Origin: JAIEPT01 sp038217425
GTDB taxonomy: Bacteria; Planctomycetota; Planctomycetia; Gemmatales; Gemmataceae
NCBI GenBank assembly: GCA_038217425.1
Contig: JBBQPM010000106.1
Span: 1 to 23,362 of the forward strand
DNA length: 23,362 nucleotides
Reading direction: 5' to 3'
The translations under genes and the position numbers were made by a program. Shown here in pieces: positions 15,989 through 22,457 of the stretch. Under the pieces are notes generated by a model, which saw only the letters and a program-made list of their open reading frames with translations, searched no databases and was not told the origin of the DNA. The stretch's first letter is position 1, and each line of letters starts with the position of its first letter.

Positions 15989-17193
15989 AGCGTCACCCCG
16001 TCTGGATCACCGGCGTCGGCGCTGCCTCTCCGCTTGGCTGCAACGTGGCTGACATCGCCCGCAATCTCCTCGCAGGGGTTTCCGGCATTCGCAAGGTCGA
16101 CGCGTTTTCGGTCGCGGACCATCCCGCGCAGATCGCCGGCGTCGTCGATGCCATCCCCTGTCCCGCCGACTTCGATCCACAATTTTTTGACGCCCTGGAC
16201 CGCAGCGAACGCGCCGCGACCTGGAGCGCCTGGTCGGCATTGCAAGACGCGGGCCTGAATCGCCGGAACGATCTGCGTATCGGCCTTATTCTGGGGACCG
16301 CGGCCGAGTGGAATTGCCTATGGGAGAACGATTATTGGCAAGGCGGTAGACGCATCTTCGAATCCAACGATCAGGTCGGCCTGGTGCATCGCGTCAAGGA
16401 GACGCTCGACCTCGCCGGGCCCTGCGCGAGTCTGTCCGCGGCGTGCGCCAGCAGCAACTACGCGCTGCACCTGGCGCGGCGCTGGCTGGAACTCGGCTGG
16501 GTCGACGTCTGCCTGGCAGGGGGCTGCGACCTGGCGCTGTCGCCGCTCACGCTCGCCTGCTTCGGGAATTTGCGCGCATTGTCGCGGCGCAACGACGAGC
16601 CGACCAAGGCGTCGCGCCCTTTCGACCTCGAGCGCGACGGGTTCGTGATGGGCGACGGTTGCACGATCTTCGCCCTGGAACGTGCCGAGCATGTCCGCGA
16701 GCGCGGCGGCAAGGCGTACGCCGAGGTCGCCGGGTTCGGCGCCGTCAGCGATGCGTATCACATGGTGATCCCCAGCCCCGATCCCGGCCCGGCAATTCGT
16801 GCCATGAATCAGGCGCTGACCGACGCCCGCATCGATCCCGCCGACGTCGACTACGTCAACGCGCACGCCACCGGCACGTCCGTCGGCGACTCGGCCGAGG
16901 CCAGGGTGCTCGCGGCGGTCTTTGGTTCGCATCTGGAAAAAATGCCGGTGAGTTCCACGAAAAGCATGACGGGCCATCTGCTCACCGCGGCGGCGGCGTT
17001 CGAGGCGCTCGCCTGCATTGTGGCGATGCGCGAAGGCGCGGTTCCGCCGACGATCAATCTCGATCATCCCGATCCTGAGTGCCCGCTCTGCCATGTGCCG
17101 AATCAGGCGCAGCAGCGCCGCGTGAAGGTCGCCGTGTCGAACTCGTTTGGCTTCGGCGGCAGCAACACGACGTTGGTCCTGCGAGCGGTCTGA
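15985..17193 (+). CDS. Beta-ketoacyl-ACP synthase II family (FabF-like), divergent
   Basis: A 402-residue cytoplasmic condensing enzyme. Visible: VWITGVGAASPLGCNV at the N-terminus; the nucleophile in SAACASSNYALHLA (Cys about 154); FDLERDGFVMGDG; the first catalytic His in NAHATGTSVGDSAE (about 294); the conserved Lys and second His in SSTKSMTGHLL (about 326 and 331); and the terminal SNSFGFGGSNTTLVL. The Cys-His-His triad is therefore complete. Two regions depart from housekeeping FabF: ACASSNYA instead of the usual ACATGxxA, and GHLLTAAAAFEAL instead of GHxxGAAGAxE. Together with the coupled dead ketosynthase upstream, this suggests a specialised acyl or polyene chain rather than bulk fatty acid synthesis. 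No ACP, ketoreductase or dehydratase is present between its neighbours. It converges on the gene at 17214 across 20 nt. Confidence 0.93.
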   Translation: MKRHPVWITGVGAASPLGCNVADIARNLLAGVSGIRKVDAFSVADHPAQIAGVVDAIPCPADFDPQFFDALDRSERAATWSAWSALQDAGLNRRNDLRIGLILGTAAEWNCLWENDYWQGGRRIFESNDQVGLVHRVKETLDLAGPCASLSAACASSNYALHLARRWLELGWVDVCLAGGCDLALSPLTLACFGNLRALSRRNDEPTKASRPFDLERDGFVMGDGCTIFALERAEHVRERGGKAYAEVAGFGAVSDAYHMVIPSPDPGPAIRAMNQALTDARIDPADVDYVNAHATGTSVGDSAEARVLAAVFGSHLEKMPVSSTKSMTGHLLTAAAAFEALACIVAMREGAVPPTINLDHPDPECPLCHVPNQAQQRRVKVAVSNSFGFGGSNTTLVLRAV

Positions 17194-17213
17194 GGCATAT
17201 TCGGAGCTTTTCT

Positions 17214-18233
17214 TCACGTCGGCGTCACCAGCGCGCGCAAGGCGGGGCGGATCAACCCCTCTCCGACCAGGAACCAATCGTCGCCGCGAAAGCGGACGCG
17301 TTTCGCCAATTCCGGCGCCAGCTGAATGGTCAACTCGATGCCCCGCAGCGTGAGCTCCGCGCTCTCCGCCTCGGCGGGCGTCAATTTGTGCCCCTCGGCC
17401 AACGTCAACCAGGCCGTCTTGCACTGCTCGAGCGTCGCGGCCGGCGCCAGGTCCGGCAACTCTGCGACCGCCTCGTTGGGGAGTCGAAACAGGATTCTGG
17501 ACTCGAGCATCCATCCTTCCATGCGTGCCAGGTACGCCTCGAGTCGGCGATCTTTCTCGACCAGAACCGCGACCATCCGCTCCGAGCGCACGATGGGGAT
17601 CCGCGTCCAACTTTCCGAGTCTGCCGAGAGCAAGCCGCTCACGTCCTCGGGAAACCCGAAGCGCTGCTTCCATTCGGGGCTCTGAGCAAAGGCGGCGAGG
17701 AGTTGCGGCATCGGCGCATCGAGGGTGCCGGTTCGCTGCCAGGTTTGGCCACGTTCGTCGGTCATGGGGAGATAGTGGGGCGACGCCGAGCGTTTGCCGT
17801 CGGCGCCGAGTCGCTCCCAGAAGGTGAAGAGGGCGCGTCGAACTTCGGGGGCCAGGTACGAGGAACACGCCAGCGCCTGGATACCGGCAGCACTGAGTTT
17901 CCAGGTTTCGTCGGCGACGCCGGGCGCCGTCAGTCCGTGCGCGTGCAGGCGGCGCAGCATTTCGCGCAAGAGCGGAACGGGGATGCCCAGGCGTTGATGA
18001 AGTTGCTCGAGGCGGACTTCGTCGCCGCGTGCGGACTCGAGTTTGAGGGCGCGGAGTAAAAATTGATGCGTGGGATCGAGGGGGCGAGTTGCCAGGCCCT
18101 GCACCTGAGCTTCGATGCGCTGGCAAAACAGATGGGCGATCCAGAGTCGATCCGGGGCGTGCGTTTGCAGTTGCTTCCACCAGCCGGACAAGACTCTGCT
18201 ACTGGGGAATGCCAAGTGGAGCGGACCGGTCAT
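17214..18233 (-). CDS. Hypothetical protein with a winged-helix-like segment
   Basis: A 339-residue soluble protein without signal peptide or membrane segment. Residues about 60-125 read like a winged helix: QFLLRALKLESARGDEVRLEQL, then HQRLGIPVPLLREMLRRLHAHGL, then a short wing and LSAAGIQAL. The rest is mixed and Trp-rich (WTRIPIVRSERMVAVLV, ARMEGWMLESRILFRLP). I do not recognise the family. Codon use matches neighbours, and the frame ends 20 nt from the convergent ketosynthase stop. It lies 76 nt downstream of moaC on the same strand, so it may be co-transcribed, but nothing in it indicates molybdopterin chemistry. Confidence 0.72.
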   Translation of the reverse strand: MTGPLHLAFPSSRVLSGWWKQLQTHAPDRLWIAHLFCQRIEAQVQGLATRPLDPTHQFLLRALKLESARGDEVRLEQLHQRLGIPVPLLREMLRRLHAHGLTAPGVADETWKLSAAGIQALACSSYLAPEVRRALFTFWERLGADGKRSASPHYLPMTDERGQTWQRTGTLDAPMPQLLAAFAQSPEWKQRFGFPEDVSGLLSADSESWTRIPIVRSERMVAVLVEKDRRLEAYLARMEGWMLESRILFRLPNEAVAELPDLAPAATLEQCKTAWLTLAEGHKLTPAEAESAELTLRGIELTIQLAPELAKRVRFRGDDWFLVGEGLIRPALRALVTPT

Positions 18234-18309
18234 GAACCGTTACCTGGTTTTAGCATGGGCAATTCACTTTATCCGGAAAAGGGAGGGGGTGACAAGGGCT
18301 TTCGTCATT

Positions 18310-18789
18310 TTAACCCGGCGGACGCGTAAAGGTTCCGCTTTTGCCCCCGGTCTTTTCTTCCAGGCGGATGCCGTCGATGGTCATGCCTTTGTCGACCGCC
18401 TTGCACATATCGTACACGGTGAGAGCGGCGACGCTGACCGCCGTCAGCGCTTCCATCTCGACGCCGGTGCGTCCGAACACGCGTACCGTGGCTTCGATCA
18501 GCAGCACCTCGGCGCCCTCGAACTGGAAGTCAACGCTGGCCCCGGTGATCGGCAACGGATGACAGAGCGGAATGAGGTCGCCCGTCTTCTTGGCCGCCAT
18601 GATGCCCGCAAGCCGAGCGACTTCCAGCACGTCCCCCTTGGCATGGCCCCGATCGCGAATCCGCGTCAGCGTTGCCGGCAACATGCGCACGCGCCCCGTC
18701 GCCCGCGCCGCGCGCAGCGTCTCGGGCTTCAGGCTGGTGTCGACCATCCGACTGGCGCCTTGGTCGTCGAAATGCGTCAGTTCCGCCAT
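18310..18789 (-). CDS. moaC: Cyclic pyranopterin monophosphate synthase MoaC
   Basis: MoaC makes cyclic pyranopterin monophosphate from the MoaA product, the first stage of molybdenum cofactor synthesis. At 159 residues it has the family length. Motifs: LTHFDDQGASRMVDTS at the N-terminus; AKGDVLEVARLAGIMAAKKTGDLIPLCHPLPIT (catalytic Lys about 51, His about 77); and GVEMEALTAVSVAALTVYDMCKAVDKGM (active-site Asp and Lys about 127-130). The frame is open far upstream, but ATG 18789, preceded by AAAAGG, gives exactly the MoaC N-terminus. ATG 18819 would add ten residues the family lacks. No other moa or mog gene is adjacent. It is divergent from the WxxGxW-repeat gene. Confidence 0.96.
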   Translation of the reverse strand: MAELTHFDDQGASRMVDTSLKPETLRAARATGRVRMLPATLTRIRDRGHAKGDVLEVARLAGIMAAKKTGDLIPLCHPLPITGASVDFQFEGAEVLLIEATVRVFGRTGVEMEALTAVSVAALTVYDMCKAVDKGMTIDGIRLEEKTGGKSGTFTRPPG

Positions 18790-18848
18790 CCAAGTCAACC
18801 TTTTAAACAGGTAACGCATGTCGCCTCTGCCGCGCATTTTATCACCTC

Positions 18849-18877
18849 TGGACACGTTCGGCTCAACCCGGTAGAAG
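18849..18877 (+). promoter_or_regulatory. Putative promoter of the WxxGxW-repeat gene
   Basis: TGGACA (18849-18854) and TAGAAG (18872-18877) are 17 nt apart in the divergent gap after moaC. Transcription would begin near 18884, about 38 nt before ATG 18922, which has AAGGAAGTAGG upstream. Confidence 0.35.
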
Positions 18878-18921
18878 AGCGCTGGAGACGGACCGCGTTC
18901 GCCACAAGGAAGTAGGCTCTC

Positions 18922-20511
18922 ATGAAGCATCTTGGTTCTTGCACCTGGCTCTTGCTCGTCGCCGGCGCCGCCTGGAGTCAAACCGATCCCGCGCAGCCCG
19001 GCGTCGAAGTCCAGGCGCGCGGCCCCGTCCACGAAGCGTTCGCCACCCCCTCTCAAGATCTCAAAGCGACCGTCCCCGTCGCCAAGAAACCCCCGGCGCC
19101 CCTCGACGAACTCCCCCCCGAAGACCGGCCCGAAGGCGAAGTCGCCTGGATCGGCGGCTACTGGGCCTTCGACGACGATCGCCAGGACTTCCTCTGGGTC
19201 TCCGGTTGCTGGCGCGCCAAGCCGCAAGACAAAGACTGGGTGCCGGGCTACTGGCGCGAATCGAGCGGGAGCTATCAGTGGATCTCAGGTTTCTGGACGA
19301 ACACCGCCGAGGGACAGCCGGCCGCACAAGTCACGTATCTCCCCGAGCCCCCTGCGCCGCCGAACCTGGCGCCTCCCGGCGAGGCTCCCGCAGCCGACCA
19401 ATTTTACGTCCCAGGCTACTGGCTCTACGTCGGCGATCGCTACGCCTGGCGCGCGGGTTACTGGACCCGCTCCAGGCCCGGCCACGTCTATGTCTCCTCG
19501 CACTACCGCTGGTCCCCCTACGGACACGTCTTCGTCGCCGGCTACTGGGATTACCACGTTGCGGGCCGAGGCGTCCTCTACGCGCCCGTCCACATCAACT
19601 ATGTCGCGGTCGGTCCTCGCTTCGTCTACACTCCCTACTACGCCGTCCATAACTCCGTCGTCGTCGACTTCCTCTTCGTCCGCGCCGGCCACGGCCATTA
19701 CTACTTCGGCGACTACTACGGCCCACGGTACGCCACCCTTGGCTTCGAGTGCGGCTACGCCTACGGCCGACGTCACTACGATCCGATCGTGGCCTACCGA
19801 CGTTGGGAACACCGCGATCAGCCGCGCTGGATTGACGCCCGGGTGTCGCTGACGATCGAGCGTTCCGCCGGCCGAGCCCCGTTGCCGCCGCGAACGTTGG
19901 TGCAGCAGAACACCGTCGTGAACAACGTGACAAACGTCAAGAACGTGACGATCAACAACACGCAAATCATCGCGCCGACGCGAACCGTGGCCAAGGGCAA
20001 CGGCGGCAAAGCGGTGGCGGTCGATGCGGGAACGCGGGCGCAGGCGCTGTCGACGACGAAGTCGCTCAACCGGACGTCGGAGCAACGGCAGAGCGCCGAG
20101 GTCGCGCCTCCCAAAACGGGCTTCGGCGGCCCGTCGCAGGGTAAGCCGAAGGTCGCCCAGTTCAACCTGCCGGCGACCACGCCGGGGCCGAAGGGCGTCA
20201 AGCCGCAGCCGATGAATCCTATGGGGCAGCCGACGATCAACTCGGTGGGGACGAAGCCGCAACCAATGGGGCCGTCAGCCGTCAAGACTCAGCCGCAGCC
20301 GATGGGGCCGTCAGCCGTCAAGACTCAGCCGCAGCCGATGGGGCCGCCGGCCGTCAAGACTCAGCCCGCCGGACCGCCGAAAGTCAGACCGCAGCCGCAG
20401 CCGATGAATCCGGGCGTGGGCAATCCGCCGAACCGTCCCAACGTGAATTCGGGAATGCTGAAACGCCCGCCGACGCCAATGGGCAGACCCGGGGATAAGA
20501 AGCGTCCGTGA
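18922..20511 (+). CDS. Secreted WxxGxW (YXWGXW)-repeat protein
   Basis: The 529-residue protein has a signal peptide (to about AWSQ, residue 20) and is probably surface or periplasmic. Seven [WYF]xxGxW motifs follow: WIGGYW (76), WVSGCW (92), WVPGYW (106), WISGFW (120), YVPGYW (162), WRAGYW (176) and FVAGYW (204). A Tyr/His-rich segment (about 210-300, with AGHGHYYFGDYYGPRYA) comes next, then an Asn/Thr-rich stretch (NNVTNVKNVTINNTQ). The last about 150 residues are Pro/Gln/Met-rich and low in complexity, including tandem QPQPMGPSAVKT units, and the C-terminus is basic (KKRP). WxxGxW proteins are common in planctomycetes but have no assigned biochemical role; binding or structural function is a guess. 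The gene is monocistronic between divergent moaC and a convergent regulator. Confidence 0.88.
   Translation: MKHLGSCTWLLLVAGAAWSQTDPAQPGVEVQARGPVHEAFATPSQDLKATVPVAKKPPAPLDELPPEDRPEGEVAWIGGYWAFDDDRQDFLWVSGCWRAKPQDKDWVPGYWRESSGSYQWISGFWTNTAEGQPAAQVTYLPEPPAPPNLAPPGEAPAADQFYVPGYWLYVGDRYAWRAGYWTRSRPGHVYVSSHYRWSPYGHVFVAGYWDYHVAGRGVLYAPVHINYVAVGPRFVYTPYYAVHNSVVVDFLFVRAGHGHYYFGDYYGPRYATLGFECGYAYGRRHYDPIVAYRRWEHRDQPRWIDARVSLTIERSAGRAPLPPRTLVQQNTVVNNVTNVKNVTINNTQIIAPTRTVAKGNGGKAVAVDAGTRAQALSTTKSLNRTSEQRQSAEVAPPKTGFGGPSQGKPKVAQFNLPATTPGPKGVKPQPMNPMGQPTINSVGTKPQPMGPSAVKTQPQPMGPSAVKTQPQPMGPPAVKTQPAGPPKVRPQPQPMNPGVGNPPNRPNVNSGMLKRPPTPMGRPGDKKRP
20269..20366 (+). repeat. 36-bp in-frame tandem repeat, about 2.7 copies
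   Basis: Units start at 20269, 20305 and 20341, each beginning GGGCCG and encoding GP(S/P)AVKTQPQPM. The first two copies are identical over 36 nt; the third differs by two bases near its start and breaks off after about 26 nt. The near-identity suggests recent slippage expansion. Confidence 0.9.
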
Positions 20512-20521
20512 TTGTTCGCGT

Positions 20522-20611
20522 AAGCCCAGTGGGTGAGGTACTCCGAACCCCTGGGATCCTGCGTTTGCAAAACTTATCCCCGGCGTTCGGAGTACCTCAC
20601 CCACTGGGCTT
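20522..20611. repeat. Perfect 27-bp inverted repeat between convergent genes
   Basis: The left arm, 20522-20548 (starting AAGCCCAGTGGGTGAGG), is exactly complementary in reverse to 20585-20611, with a 36-nt loop. It fills the space between the stop at 20511 and the convergent stop at 20619. It could act as a bidirectional transcription barrier, but there is no T-run. Its outer end, AAGCCCAG, is the same as that of the palindrome at 15005-15191. Confidence 0.92.
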
Positions 20612-20618
20612 GGTTCTC

Positions 20619-21515
20619 TCACGACTTCCGCGGGCGGCCCAATCGCGGCCGCCGCGGCGGCGGATGCAGGCCCTTCGCCAAATTCACCAGCACTTCCAAA
20701 CGCTGGCCGATCGTCGCGAATGTCAGCGACTGCGCCAGCTCGCCCTGAATCGCCTGTCCGCCGAGCACCAATAACGCTCCCTCCGCCTTGGCGCGCTCGC
20801 TCAGCACCCGCACTTCGCGCACGAAGCGGGGCTCATCCTCCAAATGCGACGCGGACAGCCAGACGAGCTTCGGTCTTTCGTCGGCAATGGCACGCGCCAG
20901 CGAATCGAGCGGCACATTGGGGCCGAAGTTGACAACGCGCCACCCTGCCTCCAGCAGCACGATCTCGATCATCAGACTCGGAATCAAATACGGATCGCCT
21001 TCCGGCGCCCCGCCCAGTGCGAGAGGCCTGCCAGGCCGAACTTGCACTTCGAGCAACCGCTTGAGGTGAAATAAGGCGCTGATGCACAGCTGAGTGCGCT
21101 GGTGTTCGTCGCAGACGTCGATACGTCCGGTCTGCCAGTCCTTGCCGACCCGCGCCATCACCGGAGCGATGACGTCGTCGGCCAACGCCAACAACGAGGC
21201 CCCGCTGCGGTACGTATTTTGCATGAGAGCTTGTGCGGCAGCGGAGCTTTCCTCGCGCAGCGCCGCTTCGAACTCCTTACGCAGCGCTATCGGCTCCAAA
21301 GCCCCGACCGACGCCTGGGGCGCCAAGGTTCCCAGGGCGAAGTTTTCCTCTTTGGCGAGACGAAGCACGTCGTCCCACAGGAGCTTGCGATGCCCGCCAA
21401 CCGTCTTGTGCGCCTTCAGCACGCCTTTCTCAACCCAGCGCTTGACCGTCGACACCCCCACGCTCAAGTAGTTGGCGACCTCGGCCGTGCTCAGATATCG
21501 CTCGGGTTCTTGCAT
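20619..21515 (-). CDS. MerR-type HTH regulator with cobalamin-binding-like domains (CarH/LitR-like, axial His missing)
   Basis: The 298-residue protein has three parts. Residues 7-55 are an excisionase/MerR helix-turn-helix (YLSTAEVANYLSVGVSTVKR, then GGHRKLLWDDVLRL). Residues about 75-155 are the four-helix cap of MetH/CarH type, with W127 and E137-H138 forming the Wx9EH motif seen in CarH/LitR photoreceptors. Residues about 160-283 are a B12-binding Rossmann fold (LEAGWRVVNFGPNVPLDSL and VWLSASHLED). At the DxHxxG site the sequence is DPYLIP (174-179): Tyr replaces the axial His and Pro the Gly. It may bind cobalamin differently or not at all. The tail RRPRLGRPRKS is basic and AT-hook-like. 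It is divergent from a sigma factor gene, which it may control. No clear Shine-Dalgarno precedes ATG 21515. Confidence 0.9.
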   Translation of the reverse strand: MQEPERYLSTAEVANYLSVGVSTVKRWVEKGVLKAHKTVGGHRKLLWDDVLRLAKEENFALGTLAPQASVGALEPIALRKEFEAALREESSAAAQALMQNTYRSGASLLALADDVIAPVMARVGKDWQTGRIDVCDEHQRTQLCISALFHLKRLLEVQVRPGRPLALGGAPEGDPYLIPSLMIEIVLLEAGWRVVNFGPNVPLDSLARAIADERPKLVWLSASHLEDEPRFVREVRVLSERAKAEGALLVLGGQAIQGELAQSLTFATIGQRLEVLVNLAKGLHPPPRRPRLGRPRKS

Positions 21516-21560
21516 GTTAAAAATTGAACGTTCCGGCGGTTTTCACGTTTCCCCGCTTTC

Positions 21561-21590
21561 ATCATAGCGATCTGGGCGGAGAATTTTCCA
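21561..21590 (-). promoter_or_regulatory. Putative promoter of the MerR-B12 regulator
   Basis: On the minus strand, TATGAT (21566-21561) is a near-consensus -10, with TGGAAA (21590-21585) 18 nt upstream as a weak -35. Transcription would begin near 21553, about 38 nt before ATG 21515. Confidence 0.4.
21578..21589. promoter_or_regulatory. Candidate operator between the divergent promoters
   Basis: GGAGAATTTTCC is a 12-bp imperfect palindrome (GGA.AATT.TCC). It overlaps the minus-strand -35 and lies 10 nt from the plus-strand -35. It is also bracketed by a direct GCGATCT repeat (21567-21573 and 21594-21600). Position and symmetry suggest a regulator site; no binding evidence exists. Confidence 0.3.
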
Positions 21591-21599
21591 GACGCGATC

Positions 21600-21628
21600 T
21601 TGAACGATGCCTCAGGTCGCTCTAGAAT
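21600..21628 (+). promoter_or_regulatory. Promoter of the sigma factor gene
   Basis: TTGAAC (21600-21605) and TAGAAT (21623-21628) have exactly 17 nt between them; each differs from the sigma-70 consensus by one or two bases. This is the best promoter match in the window. The leader to ATG 21669 would be about 34 nt. Confidence 0.6.
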
Positions 21629-21656
21629 AACGTGGACGATTTGGACGATTTTACTC

Positions 21657-21661
21657 AGGAG
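21657..21661 (+). promoter_or_regulatory. Shine-Dalgarno deciding the sigma factor start
   Basis: AGGAG lies 7 nt before ATG 21669. The same frame is open from a TTG at 21600, but that codon lies inside the -35 box and has no ribosome binding site. Confidence 0.7.
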
Positions 21662-21668
21662 CACCACA

Positions 21669-22457
21669 ATGGCGAAGCTGGCTTCTCAACCTCCGGCAAC
21701 CCACGCGGTCGACGCGGAGATTCGTTACGTCTTTCACCCCGACTTCAAGGACCGCGGACAGCAACAGGCCTGGAGTATCGATCCGCATCTTTGGTCGGAC
21801 GCCAGCGTCGAGAAGGGCTACATGCCCGACGACATGACGCGCGCCCACGTCCGGCACATGCACTACGCCGCCCATCGGGTTCACAGCGCCCGCTCGCACG
21901 AGGATCGGGAGAAATGGCGTAGCCGATATTTTGCCTGGCGCGATCAAGTTGTGCTCGGCAACCGCAAACTCGTCTACGGCGCCGTGCGGAAAAAACTCTA
22001 CCAGAACCAGGCGGCCGACGATCTCGTGGGCGAATGCTATATCGTCATGATCCGCGCCGTCGCTGCATACAACCCGTGGCTGGGCATTCGATTTTCAACC
22101 TATGCGTACACCTGCTTGATGCGGGCGCTTTCCCGGCTCAATCAGCGTTCGGTGGCCGACAAACTGGCGCAGCATCTTTCGCTGGATTTGGTCGAGAGCG
22201 ATGCGCTGGGCGAGGTGTTTGAAATGGAGGGAGAGAACCTGGAGCGGCCCAAGCTCAAGGAGTATCTCGATGAACGCCATCCGTTGCTCACGCCGCGCGA
22301 GAAGACGGTGCTACGGCGCCGATTTCGAATCGGCGGAAAGCCGGAGAGCAACACGCTGGAAAAGGTCGGCGCCGACCTGGGTATCTCGAAGGAACGCGTC
22401 CGTCAGGTGCAGGCCGGCGCCATTGACAAGCTCCGCAGGGCCTTCAGCGAAGAATGA
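21669..22457 (+). CDS. Sigma-70 family RNA polymerase sigma factor with short or absent region 3
   Basis: The 262-residue protein directs RNA polymerase to promoters. Residues 1-90 form an N-terminal part of unknown function, rich in His and Tyr. Region 2 spans about 92-158: LGNRKLVYGAVRKKLY, ADDLVGECYIVMIRAVAAYNP, FSTYAYTCLMRALSRLNQR. The usual WWIRQAI of primary sigmas is replaced by TCLMRAL. Residues about 161-203 are short and acidic where region 3 would be. Region 4 (about 206-258) has LTPREKTVLRRRF and TLEKVGADLGISKERVRQVQ, AGAIDKLRRA, close to the RpoD-type -35-reading helix. It is therefore a group 3-like or atypical sigma rather than a standard ECF. It is divergent from the MerR-B12 regulator. 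No anti-sigma gene is next to it. Confidence 0.9.
   Translation: MAKLASQPPATHAVDAEIRYVFHPDFKDRGQQQAWSIDPHLWSDASVEKGYMPDDMTRAHVRHMHYAAHRVHSARSHEDREKWRSRYFAWRDQVVLGNRKLVYGAVRKKLYQNQAADDLVGECYIVMIRAVAAYNPWLGIRFSTYAYTCLMRALSRLNQRSVADKLAQHLSLDLVESDALGEVFEMEGENLERPKLKEYLDERHPLLTPREKTVLRRRFRIGGKPESNTLEKVGADLGISKERVRQVQAGAIDKLRRAFSEE

Noticed and set aside
16318..18180. 620-codon minus-strand open frame across the ketosynthase and the next gene
   Set aside because: Arg/Ala/Pro-rich shadow sequence opposite conserved ketosynthase motifs and out of frame with the 17214-18233 protein; no family motif.
18310..19227. 305-residue version of MoaC starting far upstream
   Set aside because: The extension lies opposite the WxxGxW gene and has no MoaC similarity; ATG 18789 gives the exact family length and N-terminus.
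20522..20611. CRISPR or intrinsic terminator at the 27-bp inverted repeat
   Set aside because: Only two arms in inverted, not direct, orientation and no spacers; no T-run on either side for a classical terminator.
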